NCBI RefSeq assembly: GCF_035784015.1 | Contig: NZ_JALKOW010000001.1 | DNA length: 64,000 nt | Source of the DNA: Comamonas sp009360615 | GTDB taxonomy: Bacteria; Pseudomonadota; Gammaproteobacteria; Burkholderiales; Burkholderiaceae_C | Strand: one strand, 5' to 3' | Shown: piece by piece, positions 1 to 7,878 of the stretch | How positions within the stretch are numbered: position 1 is the stretch's first letter | Layout: every line of letters begins with the position of its first letter | The notes under the pieces: model-generated | What the model was told of the DNA's origin: nothing | What the model saw: the letters and a program-made list of their open reading frames with translations, nothing else | Database searches by the model: none | Translations under genes and position numbers: made by a program

Positions 1-122
1 ATGTGGTGGAGTGGGAGGACTGGCGTTTTGAAGTCGTCGACATGGACGGCAAGACGCTGGACAAGGTGCTGGCCACCCGGCTGGAGCCCCTGGTCACCGT
101 GGCATCGTTGAGCAGCGAATAA
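1..122 (+). CDS. C-terminus of a CorC/HlyC-type (CNNM-like) transporter-associated protein, partial
   Basis: The reading frame is open from the left edge (first full codon at 3) to a TAA at 120-122, so only the last 39 residues are present. They read VVEWEDWRFEVVDMDGKTLD and then a short tail ending in ASLSSE. The pattern W-x-F-E-V-x-D-x-D-G-x-x-x-D-K-V is typical of the C-terminal transporter-associated (CorC_HlyC) domain of hemolysin-like CBS-domain membrane proteins linked to Mg/Co efflux. The CBS and membrane domains would lie left of the window. The next gene is convergent. Family assignment rests on this short piece only. Confidence 0.6.
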   Translation, partial: VVEWEDWRFEVVDMDGKTLDKVLATRLEPLVTVASLSSE

Positions 123-178
123 GCTCGGGCATCCAGCTCCGGGTCTCCGGACGACACCGAGCGGCGCGGTGTCCCTTT

Positions 179-2158
179 TTAGCGAGCGCTCTGCCTGGGC
201 TGCTGCAGGGCTCGGCTCCACAGACGCCGTGTGCCCAGGGCCTGCGCCAGCCTGGCATCCAGAGGCAGCGGCTCGCCATGCAGGTGTGCCGCCAGCAGTT
301 CGCCGCACAGCAATGACAGCGTCAGCCCGCGCGAGCCCAGCCCCGTCAGCACCCACAGCCCCGGCAGCTCGTCGGCCACCTGCCCGGCGGGGCCGGTCAG
401 CGGCAGGCGGTCATAGGCGGCGCAGCGCACGCGCGCCCAGGTGTCGGGCGTCTGCGAAGCCTCAAAGAAGGCATTCAGCGCCTGTCTGCACCGGGGCAGC
501 AGAGCCGCCAGCTTTTCGCCATTGCTGGCATGGGCAGCCCGTTGGTCGGCGGCCGTGGGGGGAAGCTCCGTCACATCGCGCTCGAAGGTCGATCCCATGA
601 CCCATTGGTGCGCGCCTGCCTCGCTGGCCGAGGGAAAGTCGGGCACCAGATTGCCGTTGCCGTTGACGGGGAAGGGCGGCATGGCTGCCCGGGTCCCGGC
701 ATCATGCTCGGCCACGCTGACCTGCCCGCGAATGGCCTGCAGCTCCCATGCGCCTGCTGCCAGGCCGCTGGCCTGGAGCAAGGGTTGGGTGTCCGGGCCC
801 AGGGCCAGCACCAGCATCGGGGCTTCTGCAAGGGTCTGGCCCGGTGCATCCTGCACCTGCCAGAGACGGCGTACCGGATCGCGTGAAAGTCTTGCGGCCG
901 GAGCATGGCCCTGCCAACGAATCCCGGGGGATTGCAGCAGCGCCCTCACCAGCTGCGCAGGGCGCACCCAGCCTGCCTGCTCATGCCAGACGGCGTGACT
1001 GTCTTCAGGCAGATGCGCCGCTGCCAGCTGGGCCGGCTGCACGGGCGCGCTCCAGTGCAGGCCCCAGGGGTGGCTATCGCTTTCGGGCTGCAGCCAGGGC
1101 TTGGGCAGGTGTGAAGGCTCGTTCAGGTCGTGCTCGAGCACACCACCTTGGGCCCAGTCTAGGCCCGGTCGCAATCTGTTCGTTTCGCTCAGTTGCTGCA
1201 AATTTTGTAGCGTTGTGCGAACACCGCTCCTGGACAGGCGCGATAAAACACTGTCGTCGGGCGATATATGCGGGCAGAACAAGCCGGCAGGCAGGCCGGA
1301 GGCTCCGGCAGCAGGCTCAGACGCCGCATCCAGAACGGTCACATCCCATCCGCGTCGGGCCAGGCTGGCTGCGGCTGCGGCACCAGCCAGACCGGCACCC
1401 AGCACCAGACAGCTGCCGGCCCGGCTCACCGGTGGCGGCAGGCCATCGCTGCGATGGCGCGGCTCCCAGGTCGGGTTGTAGGCCGCATGCAGGTTATGGC
1501 GCTTGGGTGGCACCCCGGCGCATTTCTTGACTTCAAAGCCTTGTGCCTTGAGCGCCTGGCGCACATGACCGGCCACGCACCAGCTGGCCAGCTGCGTCCC
1601 CCGACGGCAATGGCGGGCAATGTTCTTCATGGTGTCTTCATCCCACATCTCGGGGTTGAGCCGGGGAGAAAAGCCATCCAGGTACACGCTGTCAGCCGTC
1701 ATCTGCTGCTTGCGCAACATGGTCTTGGCGTCGCCTATATAGAGCGTCAGCAGGAGCCGGCCGTCGTCAAACGAGAGGCGGTGCACGCCAGGCAGCAGTC
1801 CCCACCACTGTGCGGCCAGTTGCTCGCCAAGCGGACGCAGTGTCTCGTCACGGGGCAAGGATCTCAGCAGATCCTCGCGCGACACCGGGTGCGCTTCCAC
1901 CGAGACAAAATGCAGCAGGCGCGGTCGCCTGGGGTCGGCCTTCCAGGCGGCCCAGGTCACCAGAAAATTCAGGCCCAGGCCGAAGCCGGTTTCCAGAATG
2001 CGCCACTGCGCCGCATCAGCCCAGGCCGCAGGCAGACCGCAGCCGCCGAGAAAGACCTTGCGGGCCTGGTCCAGGCCGCCCAGCTCGCTGTGATAGCGGT
2101 CGCCAAATCGGGGGTTGTAGGGAGTGCCATCCGGCATCCAGGTGATCGGTTCTGACAT
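179..2158 (-). CDS. mnmC: Bifunctional tRNA (mnm5s2U34) methyltransferase / FAD-dependent cmnm5s2U34 oxidoreductase MnmC
   Basis: MnmC completes the wobble-uridine modification mnm5s2U34. Its FAD domain converts cmnm5s2U to nm5s2U and its SAM domain methylates that to mnm5s2U. The 659-residue protein shows the SAM-binding motif ETGFGLGLN (residues 56-64) and DGFSPRLNPEMW (161-172), typical of the MnmC N-terminal domain. A dinucleotide-binding GAGLAG fold (about 254-259) opens the oxidoreductase half. Size matches the fused enzyme (E. coli about 668). The frame is open 36 codons further upstream, but MSEPITWMPDG is the family-like start. The gene stands alone, facing away from the riboswitch-controlled gene next to it. 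Confidence 0.93.
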   Translation of the reverse strand: MSEPITWMPDGTPYNPRFGDRYHSELGGLDQARKVFLGGCGLPAAWADAAQWRILETGFGLGLNFLVTWAAWKADPRRPRLLHFVSVEAHPVSREDLLRSLPRDETLRPLGEQLAAQWWGLLPGVHRLSFDDGRLLLTLYIGDAKTMLRKQQMTADSVYLDGFSPRLNPEMWDEDTMKNIARHCRRGTQLASWCVAGHVRQALKAQGFEVKKCAGVPPKRHNLHAAYNPTWEPRHRSDGLPPPVSRAGSCLVLGAGLAGAAAAASLARRGWDVTVLDAASEPAAGASGLPAGLFCPHISPDDSVLSRLSRSGVRTTLQNLQQLSETNRLRPGLDWAQGGVLEHDLNEPSHLPKPWLQPESDSHPWGLHWSAPVQPAQLAAAHLPEDSHAVWHEQAGWVRPAQLVRALLQSPGIRWQGHAPAARLSRDPVRRLWQVQDAPGQTLAEAPMLVLALGPDTQPLLQASGLAAGAWELQAIRGQVSVAEHDAGTRAAMPPFPVNGNGNLVPDFPSASEAGAHQWVMGSTFERDVTELPPTAADQRAAHASNGEKLAALLPRCRQALNAFFEASQTPDTWARVRCAAYDRLPLTGPAGQVADELPGLWVLTGLGSRGLTLSLLCGELLAAHLHGEPLPLDARLAQALGTRRLWSRALQQPRQSAR

Positions 2159-2310
2159 GGCAGGAAAATGCGCCAAGTGATATTGCGGGCAAAACTGGAG
2201 CAGCTTGAAGGAAAAAAGGACACCGATCAGCAGCCTTGCCGCTTCGCATCGAGGCGGTCGTTGCACTGCCGAAGGCCGAGGCGGCGCAAAGTGCCTCCGT
2301 CAGCCTGATC

Positions 2311-2976
2311 TTATTCCCAGCGCTGCTGGTAGGAGAAAACCGGAAGACGCCATTTGAAACGAATGGCGGCCAGACGAAAGGCCAGTCCCCCCGCAAAACA
2401 GACCAGGGTGCTGATATTGGAGCCGACCTCCAGATACCGCAGGCCCAGGAACATCAGGCATACGGACAGCGACACGCTGGCATACAACTCCCGACGGAAC
2501 ACCACGGGGACCTGGTTGCAGAGCACATCGCGCAAAATGCCGCCGCTGATGCCGGTAATCATGCCGGCCATGATGACCACGATGGTCGGGTAGCCCAGTT
2601 CCAGTGCAGTATGGCAGCCGATCAGCGAAAAGGCGATCAGGCCCATGGCATCCAGCAGGAGGAAGACCTGTTTGAGGCGGTGCATATGGCGCGCGATCAC
2701 GGTGGTCAGCAGGCCGAAGCTGATGACCAGATACACATATTCGGGGTGCTGGGTCCAGCCGATGGGATAGTGGCCCAGTACCATGTCGCGGATGGTGCCG
2801 CCGCCCAGGGCAGTGACAAAGGCGATGACGACGACGCCGAAGATATCCATATTGCGCCGGCCCGCAGCGAGGGCGCCGGACATGGCTTCGGCGGTAATGG
2901 CCACCAGATAGATGACCAGCATGACGGTGAAGTTGGAGGCCTGGAACGAGTCCAGCAAAGAGATGGAGGGAAGCAT
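2311..2976 (-). CDS. TRIC/UPF0126-family (YicG/YadS-like) membrane protein, putative glycine transporter
   Basis: A 221-residue membrane protein made of two homologous three-helix halves (Pfam family now named Gly_transporter, formerly UPF0126). The repeated signatures GGGTIRDMVLG (first half) and SGGILRDVL (second half) are the G-G-x-x-R-D family motif. About seven hydrophobic segments are visible. Transcription passes through a tandem glycine riboswitch, which strongly suggests glycine as substrate; the direction of transport is not shown by the sequence. An alternative ATG 33 bases upstream (3009) would add 11 residues (MRVAGLFSSAF). Neither start has a strong ribosome binding site, and 2976 gives the more usual family length. 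Confidence 0.85.
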   Translation of the reverse strand: MLPSISLLDSFQASNFTVMLVIYLVAITAEAMSGALAAGRRNMDIFGVVVIAFVTALGGGTIRDMVLGHYPIGWTQHPEYVYLVISFGLLTTVIARHMHRLKQVFLLLDAMGLIAFSLIGCHTALELGYPTIVVIMAGMITGISGGILRDVLCNQVPVVFRRELYASVSLSVCLMFLGLRYLEVGSNISTLVCFAGGLAFRLAAIRFKWRLPVFSYQQRWE

Positions 2977-3035
2977 GAAGGCACTTGAAAATAGACCAGC
3001 CACTCGCATCAGCGCGAGTGTCCGGCTTGCCTCTC

Positions 3036-3258
3036 CCGCTGTCCTTTTACCTGAGAGTTGCACATGGGCACCTTCGCGATGCCCATGCTTGCCCCTTCGG
3101 TGAGTCCTGCAGACTTGTGGTCGCGGACTGCTCTCCAGTTGGCGAAATCCGGGTCCTGTCAGACCCACCTGCGGTACTTGCTGCCTGAGCGATTATGGGA
3201 GTTTGCGCCTTCGGCGGGAACCGTTGGCAGGTTCCGCTCTCCCGCAGGATGGGCGCGA
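3036..3258 (-). promoter_or_regulatory. Tandem glycine riboswitch upstream of the Gly_transporter-family gene
   Basis: On the minus strand two consecutive glycine-aptamer cores are visible. The first runs from GCGGGAGAGCGG (about 3233-3246) through CCGCCGAAGGCGCAA and CGCTCAGGCA to GGTGGGTCTGACAG. The second runs from ACTGGAGAGCAGTC through CACCGAAGGGGCAAGC and CAACTCTCAGG to AAAAGGACAGCGG (about 3037-3050). The paired GGAGAG, CCGAAG..GCAA and CTCAGG..GGACAG blocks define both aptamers of the known tandem class. The structure ends roughly 30-60 bases before the start codon, so regulation could act on translation or on termination; I see no U-tract terminator. Confidence 0.93.
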
Positions 3259-3341
3259 TTCTAGCCAGTTTCGGAGGCTTCATTCGGGTTAATACCTGTA
3301 TCAGCCGGGTTTCAGCGGTCTTGCGGTTGCCGGCACGCAAG

Positions 3342-3375
3342 AAAAAAGCCCCGAGGCCTGGGCCACGGGGCTTAG
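3342..3375 (-). terminator. Intrinsic terminator of yggX
   Basis: Read on the minus strand: AAGCCCCGTGG, a short loop, then CCTCGGGGCTTTTTTC. The GC-rich stem is followed by a six-U run, just after the yggX stop at 3393. Confidence 0.85.
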
Positions 3376-3392
3376 TGTCCAGCCGTCCGCAA

Positions 3393-3668
3393 TCACTCGG
3401 CGCTGGGTGGCACATAGCCGGCTGCAGCATCTGCGCCGCTGCCAAAGAAATGGTTCTCCATCTGGCGGGCCAGGTACTGGCGGGCGCGGGCATCGGCCAG
3501 GTTCAGGCGGTTTTCATTGATCAGCATGGTCTGGTGCTTGAGCCAGTCGGCCCAGGCCTGCTTGCTCACGTTTTCATAGATGCGCTTGCCCAGATCGCCA
3601 GGTGCGGGTGGGAAATCCAGGCCTTCAGCGTCTTGACCAAGCTTGATGCAGTGAACGGTACGTGCCAT
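3393..3668 (-). CDS. yggX: YggX-family Fe(II)-trafficking / oxidative-damage protection protein
   Basis: A 91-residue cytosolic protein beginning MARTVHCIKLGQDAEGLDFP, which carries the single conserved cysteine near the N-terminus (Cys7) and the WADWLKHQTMLINENRLN block typical of YggX. The family protects Fe-S enzymes from superoxide and is linked to iron trafficking. The open frame extends 15 codons upstream, but ATG 3668 matches the family N-terminus. It is a single gene between its own terminator and the divergent sulfate-binding protein gene. Confidence 0.93.
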   Translation of the reverse strand: MARTVHCIKLGQDAEGLDFPPAPGDLGKRIYENVSKQAWADWLKHQTMLINENRLNLADARARQYLARQMENHFFGSGADAAAGYVPPSAE

Positions 3669-3811
3669 GTGTTGGGTCCTCTTGGTTGATTTCAGATGTT
3701 TGGGTAATAACAAACTGAAATCTTAGTAGTTTGAGTTTTAAGAATGCGGCTCAAGAATGCAAGGCAACGGGGCAGAAGCCCGTTATCCATTCACTCCAAG
3801 AACACAGTCCA

Positions 3812-4843
3812 ATGAAAAATCGTCGCAACTTTATCAAGTTTCCTCTGGCTGCCGGTCTGATTGCTGGCTTGACCCTCTCGGCTCTGCCCACATTGCCCGC
3901 CTTCGCCCAGACCGGCGTGCAACTGCTCAACGTCTCCTACGACCCCACACGCGAACTCTACGTGAACTACAACCAGGCGTTCGTCAAGTACTGGAAAGCC
4001 ACGCAGAACCAGGATGTGACCATCAAGCAGTCGCATGGAGGCTCGGGCAAGCAGGCGCGCTCCATCATCGATGGCATCGAAGCCGATGTGGCCACGCTGG
4101 CCCTGGCCGGCGATATCGATGCGCTGGTCAAGAACGGCAATGTCAAGCCGGACTGGCAAAAACGCCTGCCGCACAACAGCGCACCCTACAGCTCCACCAT
4201 CGTGTTCCTGGTCAAGAAGGGCAACCCCAAGGGCATCAAGGACTGGGACGACCTGGTCAAGCCCGGTATCCAGGTGATCACGCCCAACCCCAAGACCTCG
4301 GGTGGCGCGCGCTGGAACTATCTGGCCGCCTGGGAATTTGCCAAGCGCAAGTACGGCGGCGATGCACAGGCCAAGGACTTCATCACCAAGCTCTACAAGA
4401 ACGTCCCCGTGCTCGACACTGGTGCGCGCGGCTCCACCGTGACTTTTGTGCAGCGCGGTCTGGGCGATGTGCTGCTGGCCTGGGAGAACGAGGCCTATCT
4501 GGCACTCAAGGAGTTTGGACCCGAGAAATTCCAGATCGTTGCCCCCTCGCTGTCCATCCTCGCCGAACCTTCGGTCGCCGTGGTCGACAAGGTGGTGGAT
4601 AAAAAGGGCACGCGTGCCGTGGCCGAGGCCTATCTGAAGTATCTGTACTCCGAAGAAGCCCAGCGCATCGCCGGCAAGAACTTCTACCGTCCCACCGATG
4701 CCAAGGTCGCCGCCGAGTTCGCCAGCCAGTTCCCCAAGCTGGAGCTCTTCACCATCGACAAGGCATTTGGCGGCTGGGCTGCGGCAGACAAGGCCCACTT
4801 CGCCGATGGCGGCAGCTTCGATCAGATCTACACCAAGAAATAA
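3812..4843 (+). CDS. sbp: Sulfate ABC transporter substrate-binding protein (Sbp/CysP-like)
   Basis: A 343-residue periplasmic binding protein. Residues 1-34 form an export signal with an RRNFIK twin-arginine-like motif, a hydrophobic stretch and AFAQ as the probable cleavage site. The mature part opens LLNVSYDPTRELY and contains SHGGSGKQARSIIDG, both diagnostic of sulfate/thiosulfate-binding proteins. No cysTWA permease genes follow; the next genes handle sulfonates. It may therefore serve a transporter encoded elsewhere. The ATG at 3812 is chosen because it begins the signal peptide; the frame is open 27 codons further upstream. Confidence 0.9.
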   Translation: MKNRRNFIKFPLAAGLIAGLTLSALPTLPAFAQTGVQLLNVSYDPTRELYVNYNQAFVKYWKATQNQDVTIKQSHGGSGKQARSIIDGIEADVATLALAGDIDALVKNGNVKPDWQKRLPHNSAPYSSTIVFLVKKGNPKGIKDWDDLVKPGIQVITPNPKTSGGARWNYLAAWEFAKRKYGGDAQAKDFITKLYKNVPVLDTGARGSTVTFVQRGLGDVLLAWENEAYLALKEFGPEKFQIVAPSLSILAEPSVAVVDKVVDKKGTRAVAEAYLKYLYSEEAQRIAGKNFYRPTDAKVAAEFASQFPKLELFTIDKAFGGWAAADKAHFADGGSFDQIYTKK

Positions 4844-4911
4844 GTGAAATGCAAGACAGGAGGGCGATGAGTGCTCCTGTCTTTGCAATAACAAAAAGAT
4901 AGAACCAAGCC

Positions 4912-5508
4912 ATGTCGATTCTGCTGATTGCCGGTAGCCCCTCGCAGCCTTCGCGCTCCAGTGCCCTGCTCAATGCCGTGGCCGCGCGTCTCCAGGCCCA
5001 GGGTCTGAACACCGAGCCCGTGCTGCAGCTCAACCAGCTGGACCCCGCAGCCCTGCTGCATGCACGCTTCGATCATGCCGAGATTCGTGCCGTGACCGAG
5101 CGCGTGGCCCGGGCCGATGCGGTGGTGGTGGCCACCCCCGTCTACAAGGCAGCCTACAGCGGTCTGCTCAAGGTGTTTCTCGATGTGCTGCCGCAGACGG
5201 CGCTCAAGGGCAAGCTGGTCCTGCCCCTGGCCACGGGCGGTAGTCCTCACCATATGCTGGCCCTGGACTACGCGCTGCGCCCGGTGCTGCAGTCGCTGGG
5301 CGCGCGGCATATTCTGCCGGGCATCTATGCCACCGACCAGGGCGTGCCCCTGCTGCCCGAAGGCGGTTATGGCCTGGCCCCCGAGATTGCCGAACGCGTC
5401 GAGGATGCCGCCCAGTTGCTGGCCACCGATCTGCGCCGCAGTGCCCAGTGGGCTGCCGCCAATGACTTTGAAAGCATCGCGTTTGCCGACGTGCGATGTA
5501 GCGTTTGA
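4912..5508 (+). CDS. ssuE: NADPH-dependent FMN reductase SsuE
   Basis: A 198-residue flavodoxin-fold reductase that supplies FMNH2 to the alkanesulfonate monooxygenase SsuD. The N-terminus ILLIAGSPSQPSRSSALL is the flavin-phosphate loop, and VVATPVYKAAYSGLLKVFLD matches the SsuE/MsuE family dimer and flavin region. It is the first gene of the ssu block, 69 bases after sbp and before two ssuA copies. Cytoplasmic. Confidence 0.93.
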   Translation: MSILLIAGSPSQPSRSSALLNAVAARLQAQGLNTEPVLQLNQLDPAALLHARFDHAEIRAVTERVARADAVVVATPVYKAAYSGLLKVFLDVLPQTALKGKLVLPLATGGSPHHMLALDYALRPVLQSLGARHILPGIYATDQGVPLLPEGGYGLAPEIAERVEDAAQLLATDLRRSAQWAAANDFESIAFADVRCSV

Positions 5509-5511
5509 ACT

Positions 5512-5610
5512 AGCGCCCCCCTGAGCCGCTACGCGGCTTCCCCCGAGGGGACGGCAGCATCGCTGCGGGGTGCCCCTTGCTTGCTGCCTCACTGATGGGG
5601 CGGCGCCCAT
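5512..5610. repeat. Dispersed comamonad-type intergenic repeat, copy A
   Basis: The stretch beginning GCCCCCCTGAGCCGCTACGC lies between ssuE and ssuA. It shares its layout with copies at 9941 and 37438: a small CTGAGCCGC..GCGGCTTCC palindrome, a GAGGGG-GACGRC block and a GCGGSGYG-CCCTTGC tail. This copy lacks the CTCTCT segment in the middle. It has no coding potential. Confidence 0.6.
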
Positions 5611-5729
5611 TTCTCCATGTCTCTGTTTTTGATAGCAGTCCCCGCACTGCGAAGGCCGAGTTGCGCCTGAAATCAGGCCAAAGGTGCGCCTGAAGTGTGT
5701 GGACTGCAAGCTCCAAGGATTGATTTCTC

Positions 5730-6752
5730 ATGACCGATCGCAACAACACTTCTGTCATCATTTCGTCGCAATTGCTGAACACCACACGCCGTCAGTGGCT
5801 GGCGGGTACGGCAGCTTCGGCGCTGGCGCTGGCCTCGGGCAGACTGCATGCGCAGCAGGGCAATGGCACGGCAGGCGGGCAGCGCGTGCTGCGCGTGGGC
5901 CATCAAAAAGGCTGGCTGTCGATTCTCAAGAATCGCGGCACGCTGGAAAAGCGCCTGAGCCCGCTGGGTGTGGCCGTGCGCTGGGTCGAGTTCAATGCCG
6001 GCCCCGTGCAGCTGGAGGCGCTCAACGTGGGGTCCATCGATTTTGGCGATGTGGGCGAGGCTCCGCCCATCTTTGCCCAGGCCGCCGGCGCTCCCCTGGT
6101 CTATGCGGGTGCCACGGTGGCGCGACCCGGCCTGGAAGCCGTCATCGTGCCCAAGGGCTCGTCCATCCGCAGCGTGGCCGATCTCAAGGGCAAGCGCATT
6201 GCCTACAACAAGGGCTCGAACGTCCATTACTTCCTGGTCAAGCTGCTGGAAAAGCATGGCCTCAAGTACGGCGACGTGCAGTCGGTCTTTCTGGCACCTC
6301 CCGATGCACGTGCCGCGTTCGAGAAGGGGTCCGTGGATGCCTGGGTGATCTGGGACCCGTTCCTGGCCTCGGCCCAGAAGACCCTGGATGCGCGCCTGCT
6401 GGCCGATGCCAGGGGTGTGGTCAACAACCGAGCCTACTACTTCACCTCGCGCGACTATGCGAGCCGCAATGCCGATGTGCTGCGCATCGCGATCGAGGAA
6501 ATCGCCGCCATCGATGCATGGGCCGGCAAGAACAAGAGTGCAGCCGCAGCCGAGCTGTCGCAGATTCTGGGCCTGGACACGGCGGTGACAGAGCTGTACC
6601 TGAACCGTACCGAGTTCGGCACCAGGGCCGTGAACGCCGAGATCCTCGGCGAGCAGCAGAAGATCGCAGACACCTTCTTCGATCTCAAGCTGATCCCCAA
6701 GAGACTGAATCTGCTGCATGCCGCGCCCGTGGACTTGCTGGCCAGCCGCTGA
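5730..6752 (+). CDS. ssuA: Aliphatic sulfonate ABC transporter substrate-binding protein SsuA, copy 1
   Basis: A 340-residue periplasmic binding protein of the SsuA/TauA/NMT1 type. It has a twin-arginine signal (NTTRRQWLAGTAASALALAS) ending near LHAQQ. The mature part has VGHQKGWLSILKNRGTLEKR, WVEFNAGPVQLEAL, DFGDVGEAPPIFAQAAG and DAWVIWDPFLA, all hallmark SsuA segments. It precedes a second paralogue that overlaps it by one base. It would deliver alkanesulfonates to SsuBC. Confidence 0.93.
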   Translation: MTDRNNTSVIISSQLLNTTRRQWLAGTAASALALASGRLHAQQGNGTAGGQRVLRVGHQKGWLSILKNRGTLEKRLSPLGVAVRWVEFNAGPVQLEALNVGSIDFGDVGEAPPIFAQAAGAPLVYAGATVARPGLEAVIVPKGSSIRSVADLKGKRIAYNKGSNVHYFLVKLLEKHGLKYGDVQSVFLAPPDARAAFEKGSVDAWVIWDPFLASAQKTLDARLLADARGVVNNRAYYFTSRDYASRNADVLRIAIEEIAAIDAWAGKNKSAAAAELSQILGLDTAVTELYLNRTEFGTRAVNAEILGEQQKIADTFFDLKLIPKRLNLLHAAPVDLLASR

Positions 6753-6772
6753 TGCATGAAAAGGCCACCGCC

Positions 6773-7855
6773 ATGAGTTCCGCATCCTCTGCACCCCGTT
6801 TTCATCGCGGCCGCCGTCAGGCGCTGCAGTTGCTGGGCACCACGGCCTTCAGCTGGACGCTGGCGGCCTATTACGCCGACGAGGCCCTGGCCCAGTCTGC
6901 ACCGACCGTCGCGGCACCGGCCCAGTTGCGCATCGGCTACCAGAAATCGGCCGTCAACCTGGTCGTGCTCAAGCAGCACGGCGTGCTGGAAAAGCGTTTT
7001 CCGGGCACCAGGATCAGCTGGCTTGAATTTCCTGCCGGGCCGCAATTGCTGGAGGCTCTGTCGGCCGGCAGCCTGGACTTCGGCCTGACCGGCGATTCGC
7101 CGCCCGTGTTCGCCCAGGCTGCAGGCAAGGATCTGCGTTACGTCGGGGCCGAGCCGCCCAAGCCCGAAAGCTCGGCCATTCTGGTGCTGGCCGATTCGCC
7201 GCTGAAAACCCTGGCCGACCTCAAGGGCAGGCGCGTGGCGCTGCAAAAAGGCTCCAGCGCCCACTATCTGCTGGTACGCGCGCTGGACAAGGCGGGTATC
7301 GCCTGGGCCGACATCCAGCCCGTATATCTCGCTCCGGCCGATGCGCGCGCGGCGTTCGAACGTGGCAGCGTCGATGCCTGGGCCATCTGGGACCCGTTCT
7401 ACGCGGCCACCGAGCTGAGCATCCGACCGCGTGTACTGACCACCGGTGAAGGTCTGACGGGCAACAACTCTTTCTATCTGGCCTCGCGGGGCCTGGTCGA
7501 GCACCATCCCCAGCTCATCAAGGCCTTGTTCGACGAGCTCACGCGTGCCGACCAGCTGGTGCAGGCCTCGCGCCGGGAGACGGTGCAGCTGCTGGCCGCT
7601 TTCAGCGGTCTGGACGCGAATGTGGTCAGCCGTTTCATCGGCCGAAGGCCCAGCTCGCCGACCACGCTGCTCAGTCCCGCCATCGTGGTCGAGCAGCAAC
7701 GCGTGGCCGATACCTTTTTTCGTCTGGGCGTGATTCCGCGCCAGGTGAAGGTGGCTGACATCGTCTGGCAACCCACAGCGGCGGAGTACGCCCGCCCTGG
7801 GCAGACCGGCCCTGCCGCCTCATCCATCACGCCCACCGTGGCATCCAGGTTCTAA
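6773..7855 (+). CDS. Aliphatic sulfonate ABC transporter substrate-binding protein SsuA, copy 2
   Basis: A 360-residue paralogue of the preceding gene with the same landmarks: IGYQKSAVNLVVLKQHGVLEK, WLEFPAGPQLLEALSAG, DFGLTGDSPPVFAQAAG and DAWAIWDPFYA. It has an RRQALQ twin-arginine-like signal and probable cleavage after EALAQ. Two starts are possible: ATG 6752, which overlaps the stop of copy 1 (TGATG), or ATG 6773, preceded by AAAAGG at good spacing; I chose the latter. It differs from copy 1 in much of the sequence, so it may bind different sulfonates or sulfate esters. Confidence 0.88.
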   Translation: MSSASSAPRFHRGRRQALQLLGTTAFSWTLAAYYADEALAQSAPTVAAPAQLRIGYQKSAVNLVVLKQHGVLEKRFPGTRISWLEFPAGPQLLEALSAGSLDFGLTGDSPPVFAQAAGKDLRYVGAEPPKPESSAILVLADSPLKTLADLKGRRVALQKGSSAHYLLVRALDKAGIAWADIQPVYLAPADARAAFERGSVDAWAIWDPFYAATELSIRPRVLTTGEGLTGNNSFYLASRGLVEHHPQLIKALFDELTRADQLVQASRRETVQLLAAFSGLDANVVSRFIGRRPSSPTTLLSPAIVVEQQRVADTFFRLGVIPRQVKVADIVWQPTAAEYARPGQTGPAASSITPTVASRF

Positions 7856-7878
7856 GTCAGGTTCAAGGAGATTTCGTC

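Noticed and set aside
3791..4894. Long minus-strand open frame (367 codons) opposite the sulfate-binding protein
   Set aside because: It is antisense to a confident gene, has no ribosome binding site and no recognisable domain; high GC codon use creates such shadows.
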